Below are positions 43,262 through 50,994 of a stretch of 64,000 bases of DNA, piece after piece (position 1 is the first letter of the stretch; each line of letters begins with the position of its first letter). The notes under the pieces were generated by a model that made no database searches, was not told the origin of the DNA, and was given only the letters and a program-made list of their open reading frames with translations. The position numbers and the translations under genes are program-made. The stretch comes from Paenibacillus agricola (GTDB lineage Bacteria; Bacillota; Bacilli; Paenibacillales; NBRC-103111): contig NZ_JAAOIW010000001.1 of assembly GCF_011440305.1 (NCBI RefSeq), forward strand, positions 806,001 through 870,000, given 5' to 3'.

Positions 43262-43412
43262 CTCAAGAAATGTGTAAAATGCAAAGAGAGCCGTGCTGGT
43301 AACACGACTCTCCGAGCGCAACATCCGCTTTTAAGGGCGGTAGGCTTTTAATAAAGAGTAACGCGTCAGAAATAGACCGCTTCCCTTACAGAGGGCGGTC
43401 TATTTTCGTTTA
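43262..43412 (+). ncRNA. Predicted antisense RNA antitoxin
   Basis: An extended -10 TGGTATACT (TATACT at 43253-43258) would start a transcript near 43265. It contains a hairpin GAGAG.CGTG / CACG.CTCTC (about 43283-43309), a second CCGC...GCGG hairpin (43326-43341), and ends at the terminator 43371-43404, which overlaps the 3' end of the toxin gene on the other strand. The convergent 3' overlap is the arrangement of TxpA/RatA-type type I systems. No -35 was seen. Confidence 0.55.
43371..43408. terminator. Bidirectional terminator of the toxin-antitoxin module
   Basis: AATAGACCGC (from 43371) / GCGGTCTATT (to about 43405) with T-rich tails on both strands, placed between the convergent antitoxin RNA and toxin transcript. 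Confidence 0.75.
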
Positions 43413-43480
43413 TGGGTAAGCATTAGCACTACCAACGTCGCGAACGAAATCATTAGCGTCAATGTTTGGAATACTTCCAT
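43400..43480 (-). CDS. Small holin-like type I toxin
   Basis: A 26-residue peptide starting MEVFQTLTLMIS, with a hydrophobic core (FATLVVLML) and the basic end THKRK. This fits the putative holin-like toxin family (BsrG/TxpA-like), which inserts in the membrane. A perfect GGAGGTGA ribosome site lies 7 nt upstream of the ATG. A -10 TATAAT (plus-strand attata, 43546-43551) precedes the transcript. The 3' end lies in a bidirectional terminator shared with an antisense RNA. The gene is below the size limit of routine callers. Confidence 0.8.
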   Translation of the reverse strand: MEVFQTLTLMISFATLVVLMLTHKRK

Positions 43481-43545
43481 AAGGCATCACCTCCCTTGCA
43501 GGAGATTAGCCGACCGCCCTTATAAGCCTATTCAATTGCAGAATA

Positions 43546-43551
43546 ATTATA
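43546..43551 (-). promoter_or_regulatory. -10 hexamer of the toxin promoter
   Basis: A perfect TATAAT on the minus strand, 66 bp before the toxin start codon. The -35 region is weak (TTTCGC-like), so expression may be low or need a regulator. Confidence 0.5.
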
Positions 43552-43607
43552 GCATAAGATTACGTATGGTGGCGAAACACACAAAGTATCGGTTATCTCA
43601 TTACGCT

Positions 43608-45206
43608 TTATTTATATATCTCACTAGGCTTCACACCCCAATATTTCTGAAAGCTTTTGGAAAAATAATTCACATGCCTATAGCCAACCTGCTCTGCCGC
43701 ATCATATACCTTAAAGCCCTTGGCCAGCAATTCCTTGGCCCGCTCCATCCGCAAACGCAGCACATAGTCGGAGAAGGATTCACCGGTCGCCTCCTTGAAG
43801 GCGCGGCTTAGGTAAGAGTAGCTGATAAACATTTTCTCGGCAACCAGGTACAGGTTTAACCCTTCATCATGCAGCCGCTCCTGAATAAATAAAATGATTT
43901 GGCTCATCGCCAGCTGGGTTCCCGTCTGCCTTCGCTCCGAAATCGTTTGGCTAATACGCGAGGTCATGCGGCGCAGCCACTCACCCACATGCTCCCTAGA
44001 AAGCAATTGGTTAAAGCTTTCAAAATCTTCATAATCCACCTTCAGCGTCTCCCGCAAGGTCCAGCCATGCGTATGCACGATGCGCGCCAGCAGGCAGGTT
44101 AAGCGCCATAGCATCTCCTTCGCCTCTGTAACCGGCTTATCCGCTGAGAAGCCCAACTCCATTACCTGCTGGATCAGCATTTCACATTTGCTGCCATCTC
44201 CCGTTTCAATCGCTACCTCAAATTCCTTCTCCAAATGGTTCATATGCATCCAGGAATCCTTGATCGGAACCGCATCCCGGTATGGAATCGCAATCGCATT
44301 ACCGAGAATAATCCGCTCCTGTAGCGCCATCCGGCTTTGGCTATAGGCATTGGCCAGCAGCAGCTTGTCCGACACCAATGGCCCAATGCCCGCACTCGCG
44401 GTCAGCTTTAGGCAATCCTTGACCGTGCTGAGCAGCCCATTAATCTGCGGATTGACCCTTGCATACAAAGCATCATCGGGTTCATCGGCCGGCAGGAAAA
44501 AGACGACCGCTGTCATCCCATCATCATCCTGCAAAATCACACATTCCTTGTTATCCAACACATCGCCCGCAATCGTAACCAGCAGGAATTGCACCAACGA
44601 CCTGTCTCGCACCTGAAAACGTCCATTCTCCTCCGAGATCGGGTCCATATCGAAAATAACTGGTAAATACCGTTTTTCCTCCAACTGCATAAGCAGGTCT
44701 TGGCTGCGCTTCTCGATCTCCCATATCGAATACCGCCCATTGATCCAGTTTTTCACAAAGGTCACCTGTAAATGGGGCAAATGCTCGTTCCACCTTTTTT
44801 CAAGCAGGGAGATGTTATGCCTCTCGCCAATTTCTTTTTCGCGGACGGCTTTGGCATTCAATACAGTCTCTAGTATAAGCTCATTTTCGGCAGGCTTGAC
44901 CAAATATTTGAACACGCCATATTCGATGCTTTCCCGCGCATATTCAAAATCATCATAGCCAGTCAAAATAATAACCTTGATCAAAGGAAACCTGTCCTTC
45001 AGCCATTTGGCCAGCTCCAGACCGCTCATCTCAGGCATCTGAATATCGGTTAGTACGATATCAATATGGTCCTTTTGCAGGATCGTTAATGCCTCCCTGC
45101 TGCTGCCCACGGCCGCGGCACATTCAATCTCGTTCGCTGCCCAATCAATCCCGCCCTCGATCCGCTCCCTGACATAATGCTCGTCCTCTACAATTAATAA
45201 CCTCAT
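43608..45206 (-). CDS. Response regulator with AraC output domain (YesN-like)
   Basis: A 532-residue regulator. The receiver domain covers residues 1-120 with phospho-acceptor Asp54 in DIVLTDIQMPEMSG and the Lys in KYLVKPAE. A long linker follows, and the AraC double HTH covers about residues 430-530 (LNLYLVAEKMFISYSYLSRAF, then EQVGYRHVNYFSKSFQKYWG). Its start overlaps the kinase stop as ATGA. It is the output partner of the YesM-like kinase; the target is likely the genes at 48022 onward or a distant transporter. Confidence 0.93.
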   Translation of the reverse strand: MRLLIVEDEHYVRERIEGGIDWAANEIECAAAVGSSREALTILQKDHIDIVLTDIQMPEMSGLELAKWLKDRFPLIKVIILTGYDDFEYARESIEYGVFKYLVKPAENELILETVLNAKAVREKEIGERHNISLLEKRWNEHLPHLQVTFVKNWINGRYSIWEIEKRSQDLLMQLEEKRYLPVIFDMDPISEENGRFQVRDRSLVQFLLVTIAGDVLDNKECVILQDDDGMTAVVFFLPADEPDDALYARVNPQINGLLSTVKDCLKLTASAGIGPLVSDKLLLANAYSQSRMALQERIILGNAIAIPYRDAVPIKDSWMHMNHLEKEFEVAIETGDGSKCEMLIQQVMELGFSADKPVTEAKEMLWRLTCLLARIVHTHGWTLRETLKVDYEDFESFNQLLSREHVGEWLRRMTSRISQTISERRQTGTQLAMSQIILFIQERLHDEGLNLYLVAEKMFISYSYLSRAFKEATGESFSDYVLRLRMERAKELLAKGFKVYDAAEQVGYRHVNYFSKSFQKYWGVKPSEIYK

Positions 45207-46942
45207 CTGTCCTCATCCTTTCGCAAAGGTAATCGCAAGATCACCTTGGTGCTTTCCCCTTCTTTACTTTCCACCGTCAAATTGGCATCTGCTCCGTAAT
45301 AAAGTGTGATCCGGGACTTCACATTTTTCAGTCCATAATAAAGGCTTGATGGTTTATCGGGACTATTCAAATACGATTTATTCGTAATCTTGTCCATTTC
45401 CTGGTTGATTCCTGCCAATTTTTCCTTCGAAATACCCACTCCGGTATCCTCCACCTCAACATACAGGCTCCCCTCCTCGATCCGGGAACGAATATACAGA
45501 TAGCCCCCATTGAAACTTTTTTCCAATCCATGGATAATTGCATTCTCGACAATCGGCTGAAGGATCAATTTCAGAATCGGGATCTCCTTCGTTTCTTCTT
45601 GCAAATCGATGTCCACGGTAAAATGATCCGAACGAATTTGCTGGACGCGAATGTAATACATCAAATGCTGCGCGGTCTCCTCCAAAGTGAACGAATCCCT
45701 GCCTTTGCCCAGGCTTACCCGAAAAAATCTCGCCAGATTAATCACCATGTCACTGATTTCCGGAATTTGTTTAGTCAGCGCAACCGAGTATATCGAATCC
45801 AGTGTGTTATATAAAAAGTGCGGATTAATTTGCGATTGCAGCAGGCTAAATTCAGCTTTCGCCAGGCGGAGCTCTTTTTCATAATCATCCTCGATCATTT
45901 TGCGCTGGGCGGCCGCCATCCGGTTAAAGCCATTCATCACAAAGCCGAATTCATCCTTTCTATGATGAATGACCTCGACGGCCAGATTGCCGCTGCTGAA
46001 CTGCTTGAACGCACTCGATAATTGGTGCAAGGGCTTGGCAATTCCGTTGTACACCAGCCATGCGATCCAGAACGCCAATATAATACTGATCGCTGAGATC
46101 AAATAAGTAAAGAGCTGTAGCGTATGCGATAGCTGGAATACCTCCGCCTTCGGCTGCTCCAAGCGGATCGACCAAACTCCACTTTCCACTTTAATCGAAA
46201 AAGGCTGCTGCTCATGAATTTGCTGCGAATTGGGATTCGTCTCCAATACAAAACCATCATTATAAAACAAAGTAATATTGATGTTATTGGAGGTTTGCAG
46301 ATTTTGAATGATTTTTTGGAACGAACTTTTATCCACAGCCAAAACCATCACATTCGGCTCCTTATTATTGCTCAGCACATCCAGCATCCGAATATAATAA
46401 ATCATATCCTCGCTTATATAGGCGGAGTGAGCTAACGGGTTGCTGCTATCCTTGGTAGGGACGAAAACAACCAGCCCCCCTCTAGCTGCAATCGTTTGCT
46501 CAAACCAAAATTCCTTTTTCACCTCCGGCCACTTGACGCCGCCTTTCAGCGTAGAAACTCCATTGCCACTTTCCCCATGAATAATATAAGCCTCCTTGAC
46601 GGCTCCATTCACATTAGTAAGCGCAGTTAATTGCTGCTGCACGGTGTGGATTTCATAGAGATGGTCAGGGCTCAGCGGGTTGTCGATGCCTTTCCAGATG
46701 TCGACAATATTGGGATTGGAGGCAATCAATAAGGTTTGCTGGTCCATATTTTTGGTCAGCTGGTCGACATATTCCAAGGTCGAAAGCAAGGCGCCCTTGG
46801 TTCGGTCGCTAATTTGCTCATTCATGATGCTTTGCGAATAAAAGTTGGCAAATATGCTAACCCCCACTAGCGGCAATAAAATAAGCAAAAAGTTTAAGGT
46901 CAGCTTCGTTTGAATCGAATATACACGGGCTACATTGATCAT
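45203..46942 (-). CDS. Sensor histidine kinase (YesM-like)
   Basis: A 579-residue membrane kinase. There are two transmembrane helices, at about 13-33 and 285-305, enclosing an extracellular sensor domain, then HAMP, then the His kinase region. The H-box is LLQSQINPHFLYNTLDSIYS (about residue 388) and the N-box VENAIIHGLE (about 480). Its start overlaps the upstream AraC stop as ATGA, and the response regulator overlaps its own end in the same way, so the three genes are translationally coupled. It probably senses a sugar, or a binding protein loaded with one. Confidence 0.93.
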   Translation of the reverse strand: MINVARVYSIQTKLTLNFLLILLPLVGVSIFANFYSQSIMNEQISDRTKGALLSTLEYVDQLTKNMDQQTLLIASNPNIVDIWKGIDNPLSPDHLYEIHTVQQQLTALTNVNGAVKEAYIIHGESGNGVSTLKGGVKWPEVKKEFWFEQTIAARGGLVVFVPTKDSSNPLAHSAYISEDMIYYIRMLDVLSNNKEPNVMVLAVDKSSFQKIIQNLQTSNNINITLFYNDGFVLETNPNSQQIHEQQPFSIKVESGVWSIRLEQPKAEVFQLSHTLQLFTYLISAISIILAFWIAWLVYNGIAKPLHQLSSAFKQFSSGNLAVEVIHHRKDEFGFVMNGFNRMAAAQRKMIEDDYEKELRLAKAEFSLLQSQINPHFLYNTLDSIYSVALTKQIPEISDMVINLARFFRVSLGKGRDSFTLEETAQHLMYYIRVQQIRSDHFTVDIDLQEETKEIPILKLILQPIVENAIIHGLEKSFNGGYLYIRSRIEEGSLYVEVEDTGVGISKEKLAGINQEMDKITNKSYLNSPDKPSSLYYGLKNVKSRITLYYGADANLTVESKEGESTKVILRLPLRKDEDR

Positions 46943-47838
46943 CTCGGAAACTGCCTCCCTTCCCCTCCAGCTTGATGCGCTGGCTGATGTACGAGTGTGT
47001 GTGTCGGCTGCTGCAGATTTATGGGCTCGTGCGCTGGCTGGTGCAAGGGTGTGTGTACAGGCTGGTGTGCGACCAGGCTCGAAGGCGGATGCCCGGTAAT
47101 TTTTTTGTACATCCGGTTGAAGTAGGACTGGTCACAGTAGCCCAGTATATCCGCTACCTGGCCAATGGTTAGCGATGAATTCAGCATCAGGTCACGAGCC
47201 GCATACACACGAACCTGGTGCAAATAATCGATCGGAGTTTGCCCTGTCACCTCGCGGAATATACGGGTCACATAATTAGGTGTCCGGTCGACAAGCTGTG
47301 ATAACGTTTCCAAGCGAATTTGTCCTTGGTAGCTTTCGAGAATATATTGCTGGATTGCCATCACCATCCCCAGCTTCTTCGACGGAAAATCCGCGGTTTC
47401 CGCCTCACGGGCAGTAATCCCAAGCAGCTCCAGCATAATGCCCTTGCATATCACCTCATAATGCGGCAGTTTGCCAAGCCATTGCTGGATGAGCAAGGAA
47501 AACCGCTGCTTCATATATTCATAATTCCGTGCATGCAGCAGCTGGTAATGCTTGCCCCCAAGCATCTGAATGGGACTCTGCCCCATGTCCGTTTCCTCAG
47601 CCGAGAACAGCACCGCATATTTCTGGTGGGATGAGCTGCCATCCCCCATTCCAGCGCGCAGCGTTCCCTTCGGAATATACAAAATATCCCCTTGGGTTAA
47701 TGGGATATTCAAATGGTTCAAGCGGTAGGTCAAGTGCCCGCCAGCGATATACATAAATATGTGGCTTTCGGTTACCGATTCCGGCTTACGCCAATCAGGT
47801 CCCACGTCCTCGGCAAAAACCGAATCGATTTCAATCAT
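46939..47838 (-). CDS. AraC family regulator with His/Pro-rich C-terminal tail
   Basis: A 299-residue regulator. The cupin N-terminus includes LTYRLNHLNIPLTQGDILYIPKG (about 35-57). The double HTH spans about 150-255 (ETLSQLVDRTPNYVTRIFREV, then ILGYCDQSYFNRMYKKITGHPP). After the HTH, a tail of about 40 residues is rich in His, Pro and Gln with HQP / VHTPLHQPAHEP-type repeats, not part of the AraC domain. AGGTGATC precedes the ATG. It is the first gene of the AraC-kinase-response regulator operon and divergent from an amidohydrolase gene. Confidence 0.85.
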   Translation of the reverse strand: MIEIDSVFAEDVGPDWRKPESVTESHIFMYIAGGHLTYRLNHLNIPLTQGDILYIPKGTLRAGMGDGSSSHQKYAVLFSAEETDMGQSPIQMLGGKHYQLLHARNYEYMKQRFSLLIQQWLGKLPHYEVICKGIMLELLGITAREAETADFPSKKLGMVMAIQQYILESYQGQIRLETLSQLVDRTPNYVTRIFREVTGQTPIDYLHQVRVYAARDLMLNSSLTIGQVADILGYCDQSYFNRMYKKITGHPPSSLVAHQPVHTPLHQPAHEPINLQQPTHTLVHQPAHQAGGEGRQFPR

Positions 47839-48021
47839 TCCAGATCACCTCGTTGTGTTTCTTTGTGATGGATACGCCTTCATTTCTTTCTCATTATAGT
47901 AATTGATGATTGAATTGTCCAAATAATAATTGTTTTGTTTATCGCTTATAGCGTTTTTCTTTTCTATACTTAAGTAGAAAATTACCAGAAATCACAGATT
48001 GAATCCGAAAGGAATCGAGTC

Positions 48022-49083
48022 ATGAAACTTCCATCAAAGATCATTGATTGTGATGTCCACCATGCGCTGAAGAGCCATATGGACCTCGTCCCTTACCTCA
48101 AAGAGCCATGGAAAAGCAGTGTAGAAAAATTCGGCATTCGCGGTGGTGGCGGTACTTATTCCTCGCCAATCGGTGTACAGCGCAAGGATACGTACGCGGA
48201 AGATGGACGGGATGCAGCCGCCTACCCGGAGCTACTGACTAAGCAGCTGATCGATACTTACCATATGGACTATGCCATTCTAACCGGCGGCTTGTATTCG
48301 ATTTCCATCCATCCCGATGCCGATTATGCTGCCGCTATTGCCGCCGCTTATAATGACCATCTGATTGAGCAATGGCTGCCGAATAATCCAAAATTCAAAG
48401 GCTCGATGACCGTCGCTACCCAGGACCCCATGCTCGCTGCGCGTGAAATTGACCGGATTGGCCCGCATCCCGATATTGTGCAGGTAGTCCTGATCAGCGC
48501 CACGCATATCCCCTATGGTAATCGATATTACCATCCGATCTATGAAGCGGCTGAGCGGCATGGATTGCCTATAGCGATCCACCCTGGTGCCGAAGGCAGT
48601 GGCACCTCTAACCCGCCAACTGCTGCCGGTTATGTGAGCAACTATTTCCAATGGCATACCTGCTTGTCACAAAATTTCATGGCGCAGCTGGTCAGTATTG
48701 TCCTCGAAGGCGTGTTCGAGAAATTCCCGCGCCTGAAATTCGTCTTGGTCGAAGGCGGAGTAGCCTGGCTGCCGCATCTGATGTGGCGCATGGACAAGAA
48801 CTACAAGGCATTGCGAGCGACAACGCCTTGGCTGAAGCGGATGCCAAGCGCTTATATCCGCGACCACTGCTATTTGACGACGCAGCCTATTGAGGAGCCG
48901 GATAATCCGAAGCATCTCCAGCAAATTTTCGAAATGATGGATGCCGAAAATATATTATTATTCTCTAGCGACTTCCCCCACTGGGATTTCGATGACCCTT
49001 TTATGATAATGAAGGGGTTATCTGAGGAAGCAAAGCATAAAATCTTTTACGAAAATGCGAGAAAGCTCTACAATTTGGCCTAA
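48022..49083 (+). CDS. Amidohydrolase family protein (ACMSD-type TIM barrel)
   Basis: A 353-residue paralogue of the protein at 24324-25397. Metal motifs are IIDCDVHHALKS at the N-terminus, AIHPGAEGSG (His) and LLFSSDFPHWDFDDP (Asp, His). It probably hydrolyses or decarboxylates an aromatic or acyl substrate. AAAGGAATC precedes the ATG. It is divergent from the AraC operon across 183 bp and upstream of a Rieske ferredoxin gene with a 110-bp gap, so the two are probably one transcription unit. Confidence 0.88.
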   Translation: MKLPSKIIDCDVHHALKSHMDLVPYLKEPWKSSVEKFGIRGGGGTYSSPIGVQRKDTYAEDGRDAAAYPELLTKQLIDTYHMDYAILTGGLYSISIHPDADYAAAIAAAYNDHLIEQWLPNNPKFKGSMTVATQDPMLAAREIDRIGPHPDIVQVVLISATHIPYGNRYYHPIYEAAERHGLPIAIHPGAEGSGTSNPPTAAGYVSNYFQWHTCLSQNFMAQLVSIVLEGVFEKFPRLKFVLVEGGVAWLPHLMWRMDKNYKALRATTPWLKRMPSAYIRDHCYLTTQPIEEPDNPKHLQQIFEMMDAENILLFSSDFPHWDFDDPFMIMKGLSEEAKHKIFYENARKLYNLA

Positions 49084-49195
49084 ACGAGCCACTTGGGATC
49101 AAGCGTATAAAGCAAGCCTAGCCGTCTGTGTCTGGAGAGTGCTTCAAACAGCGCCATTAGCCTAGGCATGGATAAGCTCATAAGGAGGAATCATC

Positions 49196-49558
49196 ATGGC
49201 CGTTCATTATGTCGGCGATACCGAAGAAATTCCGGCAGGTACCCATAAAGTAGTCGAGGTGGCCGGTCGATCAATTGGCGTTTACAATATTAAAGGGGAA
49301 TTTTACGCGATTCATAATTATTGCCCGCACCAAGGAGCCCCGATGTGTAAAGGCGATGTGTGCGGAACGACGCTGGAGTCAGGCGTATACGAGTTTATAT
49401 ATGGAAGAGACAAGGAAATTGTCCGCTGTCCCTGGCATGGCTGGGAATTCGACATCAAGACGGGCAAATCGCTATTCAGCGATAAAACGCGTACGCGCAG
49501 CTATAAAACGAGAGTCGATGAAGGAAAAGTCGGGATTGTAATAGGAAGCGAAATTTAA
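49196..49558 (+). CDS. Rieske [2Fe-2S] ferredoxin-like protein
   Basis: A 120-residue single-domain Rieske protein. The cluster ligands are clear: CPHQ at about residues 43-46 and CPWHGWEF at about 80-87. Such proteins deliver electrons to a dioxygenase or serve as subunits of oxygenases; here no oxygenase gene is adjacent. AAGGAGGAA precedes the ATG. It follows the amidohydrolase gene, so a shared oxidative aromatic pathway is possible but not shown. The core is acidic-basic balanced with no signal peptide, so it is cytoplasmic. Confidence 0.9.
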   Translation: MAVHYVGDTEEIPAGTHKVVEVAGRSIGVYNIKGEFYAIHNYCPHQGAPMCKGDVCGTTLESGVYEFIYGRDKEIVRCPWHGWEFDIKTGKSLFSDKTRTRSYKTRVDEGKVGIVIGSEI

Positions 49559-49646
49559 ACTGCGAAATTATGGGATGGACTCCCCAACGGTTATTTAGGA
49601 TGTTATACTCATACAGGAGAAAATACCGTAGGAAGAGGCCCACATC

Positions 49647-50858
49647 ATGCATGCAGTGAAAAACCAGTTTCCCTTATTACCCCAAAAGGAGCGTTTCCCC
49701 TTCTCTCTTTTATGCCTAACCCTTGGAGCCTTCGCAATCGGCATGACCGAGTTTATTATTATGGGCCTGCTGCCTAACGTTGCCCTTGATCTGGATGTCA
49801 CCATTCCGCAAGCTGGGCAGCTTATTACAAGCTACGCGCTTGGTGTCGCATTTGGTGCACCTCTGCTAACGATCTTTACCCACAGCGTCCCGCAAAAGAA
49901 ATTGCTAATTATTCTTATGTGCATTTTCACTATAGGCAATGCCTTATCTATCGTAGCGCCTACTTACTACCTGTTAATAGCAGCCCGGATTTTGACGGCT
50001 TTAGCACATGGAACCTTTCTGGGTGTAGGCTCAATTATCGCCGCCCGCCTGGTCAGGCCTGAAAAACGCGCCGGAGCTGTCTCCATGGTGCTCGCCGGAT
50101 TAACCATTGCCAATATAATTGGCGTGCCTTTTGGAACCTTTATAGGCCAAAACCTAGGATGGAGAGCTTCGTTTGGAGCGATTACTATCATGGGGATCAT
50201 CTCTCTAATTGGCATTATGAAGTTTATCCCTATTATTCGCCAAGACCATATTCCAAGTCTTTCCAAAGAGTTTCGCAGCTTAATGAATCCACAGGTTCTG
50301 CTTATTTTATTAACCGGGGCTCTTGGATGTGCAAGCCTGTTCTCCGTATTCACTTATATTGCGCCTATGCTGCAAACGATAAGCGGCTTCCCCGAGCATA
50401 GCGTAACCTGGATTCTGGTTTTATTCGGTCTGGGTGTTACTTTGGGGAATGTGCTTGGCGGCAAGCTGGCGGATTGGAGGCTGATGCCCTCATTAATGAT
50501 CAACTTTGCTGTGCTGGCAGTCATTCTTTCTTTATTGACAGTGACACTTTGGCATCCGATGCTAGCTGTTATCACTATTTTTATATGGGGGATTGCCGCC
50601 TTCGGCATTATGCCTGGTATCCAAATACGGATTATGAATTTGGCACATGAAGCACCACTGCTTGCTACCACCTCCAGCCATTCTGCCCTAAATGTAGGCA
50701 ATGCGTCGGGAGCCTACCTCGGCGGTCTGACTATCACATCGATGAGCCTCTCTTCCTTGCCATGGCTGGCGGCGGCACTTGCTGCCCTTGCTTTTGTAGG
50801 TGTAATGCTGAGCTATCTTGTGGAGAAAAAAATGAGTCGGCGAGCTCTCACTTTATAG
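49647..50858 (+). CDS. MFS transporter (DHA1/AraJ-like sugar or drug efflux)
   Basis: A 403-residue membrane protein with twelve predicted transmembrane helices. Motif A-like HSVPQKKLLI follows helix 2, and GMTEFIIMGLLPNVALDLDVTIPQAGQLITSYALGVAFGAPLLT covers helices 1-2, as in AraJ/YdhP-type exporters. It probably exports sugars or drugs with protons. GGAAGAGG is upstream of the ATG. It is in the same direction as the Rieske gene, 88 bp away, and ends at a strong terminator. Confidence 0.88.
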   Translation: MHAVKNQFPLLPQKERFPFSLLCLTLGAFAIGMTEFIIMGLLPNVALDLDVTIPQAGQLITSYALGVAFGAPLLTIFTHSVPQKKLLIILMCIFTIGNALSIVAPTYYLLIAARILTALAHGTFLGVGSIIAARLVRPEKRAGAVSMVLAGLTIANIIGVPFGTFIGQNLGWRASFGAITIMGIISLIGIMKFIPIIRQDHIPSLSKEFRSLMNPQVLLILLTGALGCASLFSVFTYIAPMLQTISGFPEHSVTWILVLFGLGVTLGNVLGGKLADWRLMPSLMINFAVLAVILSLLTVTLWHPMLAVITIFIWGIAAFGIMPGIQIRIMNLAHEAPLLATTSSHSALNVGNASGAYLGGLTITSMSLSSLPWLAAALAALAFVGVMLSYLVEKKMSRRALTL

Positions 50859-50875
50859 ATTCGATATATAACGAA

Positions 50876-50907
50876 AGCCCTACGAGTATGAACTCGTAGG
50901 GCTCTTT
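50876..50907 (+). terminator. Rho-independent terminator
   Basis: AGCCCTACGAGT / ACTCGTAGGGCT with a 4-nt loop and CTTTT tail, 18 bp after the MFS stop. Confidence 0.85.
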
Positions 50908-50994
50908 TATATAACGTGGGAAGCGATGAATCCACACATGTTCCAGATCTGCATTAACAATGTTTAGAAAGTGAAATTTGAAATCGTTACACGA

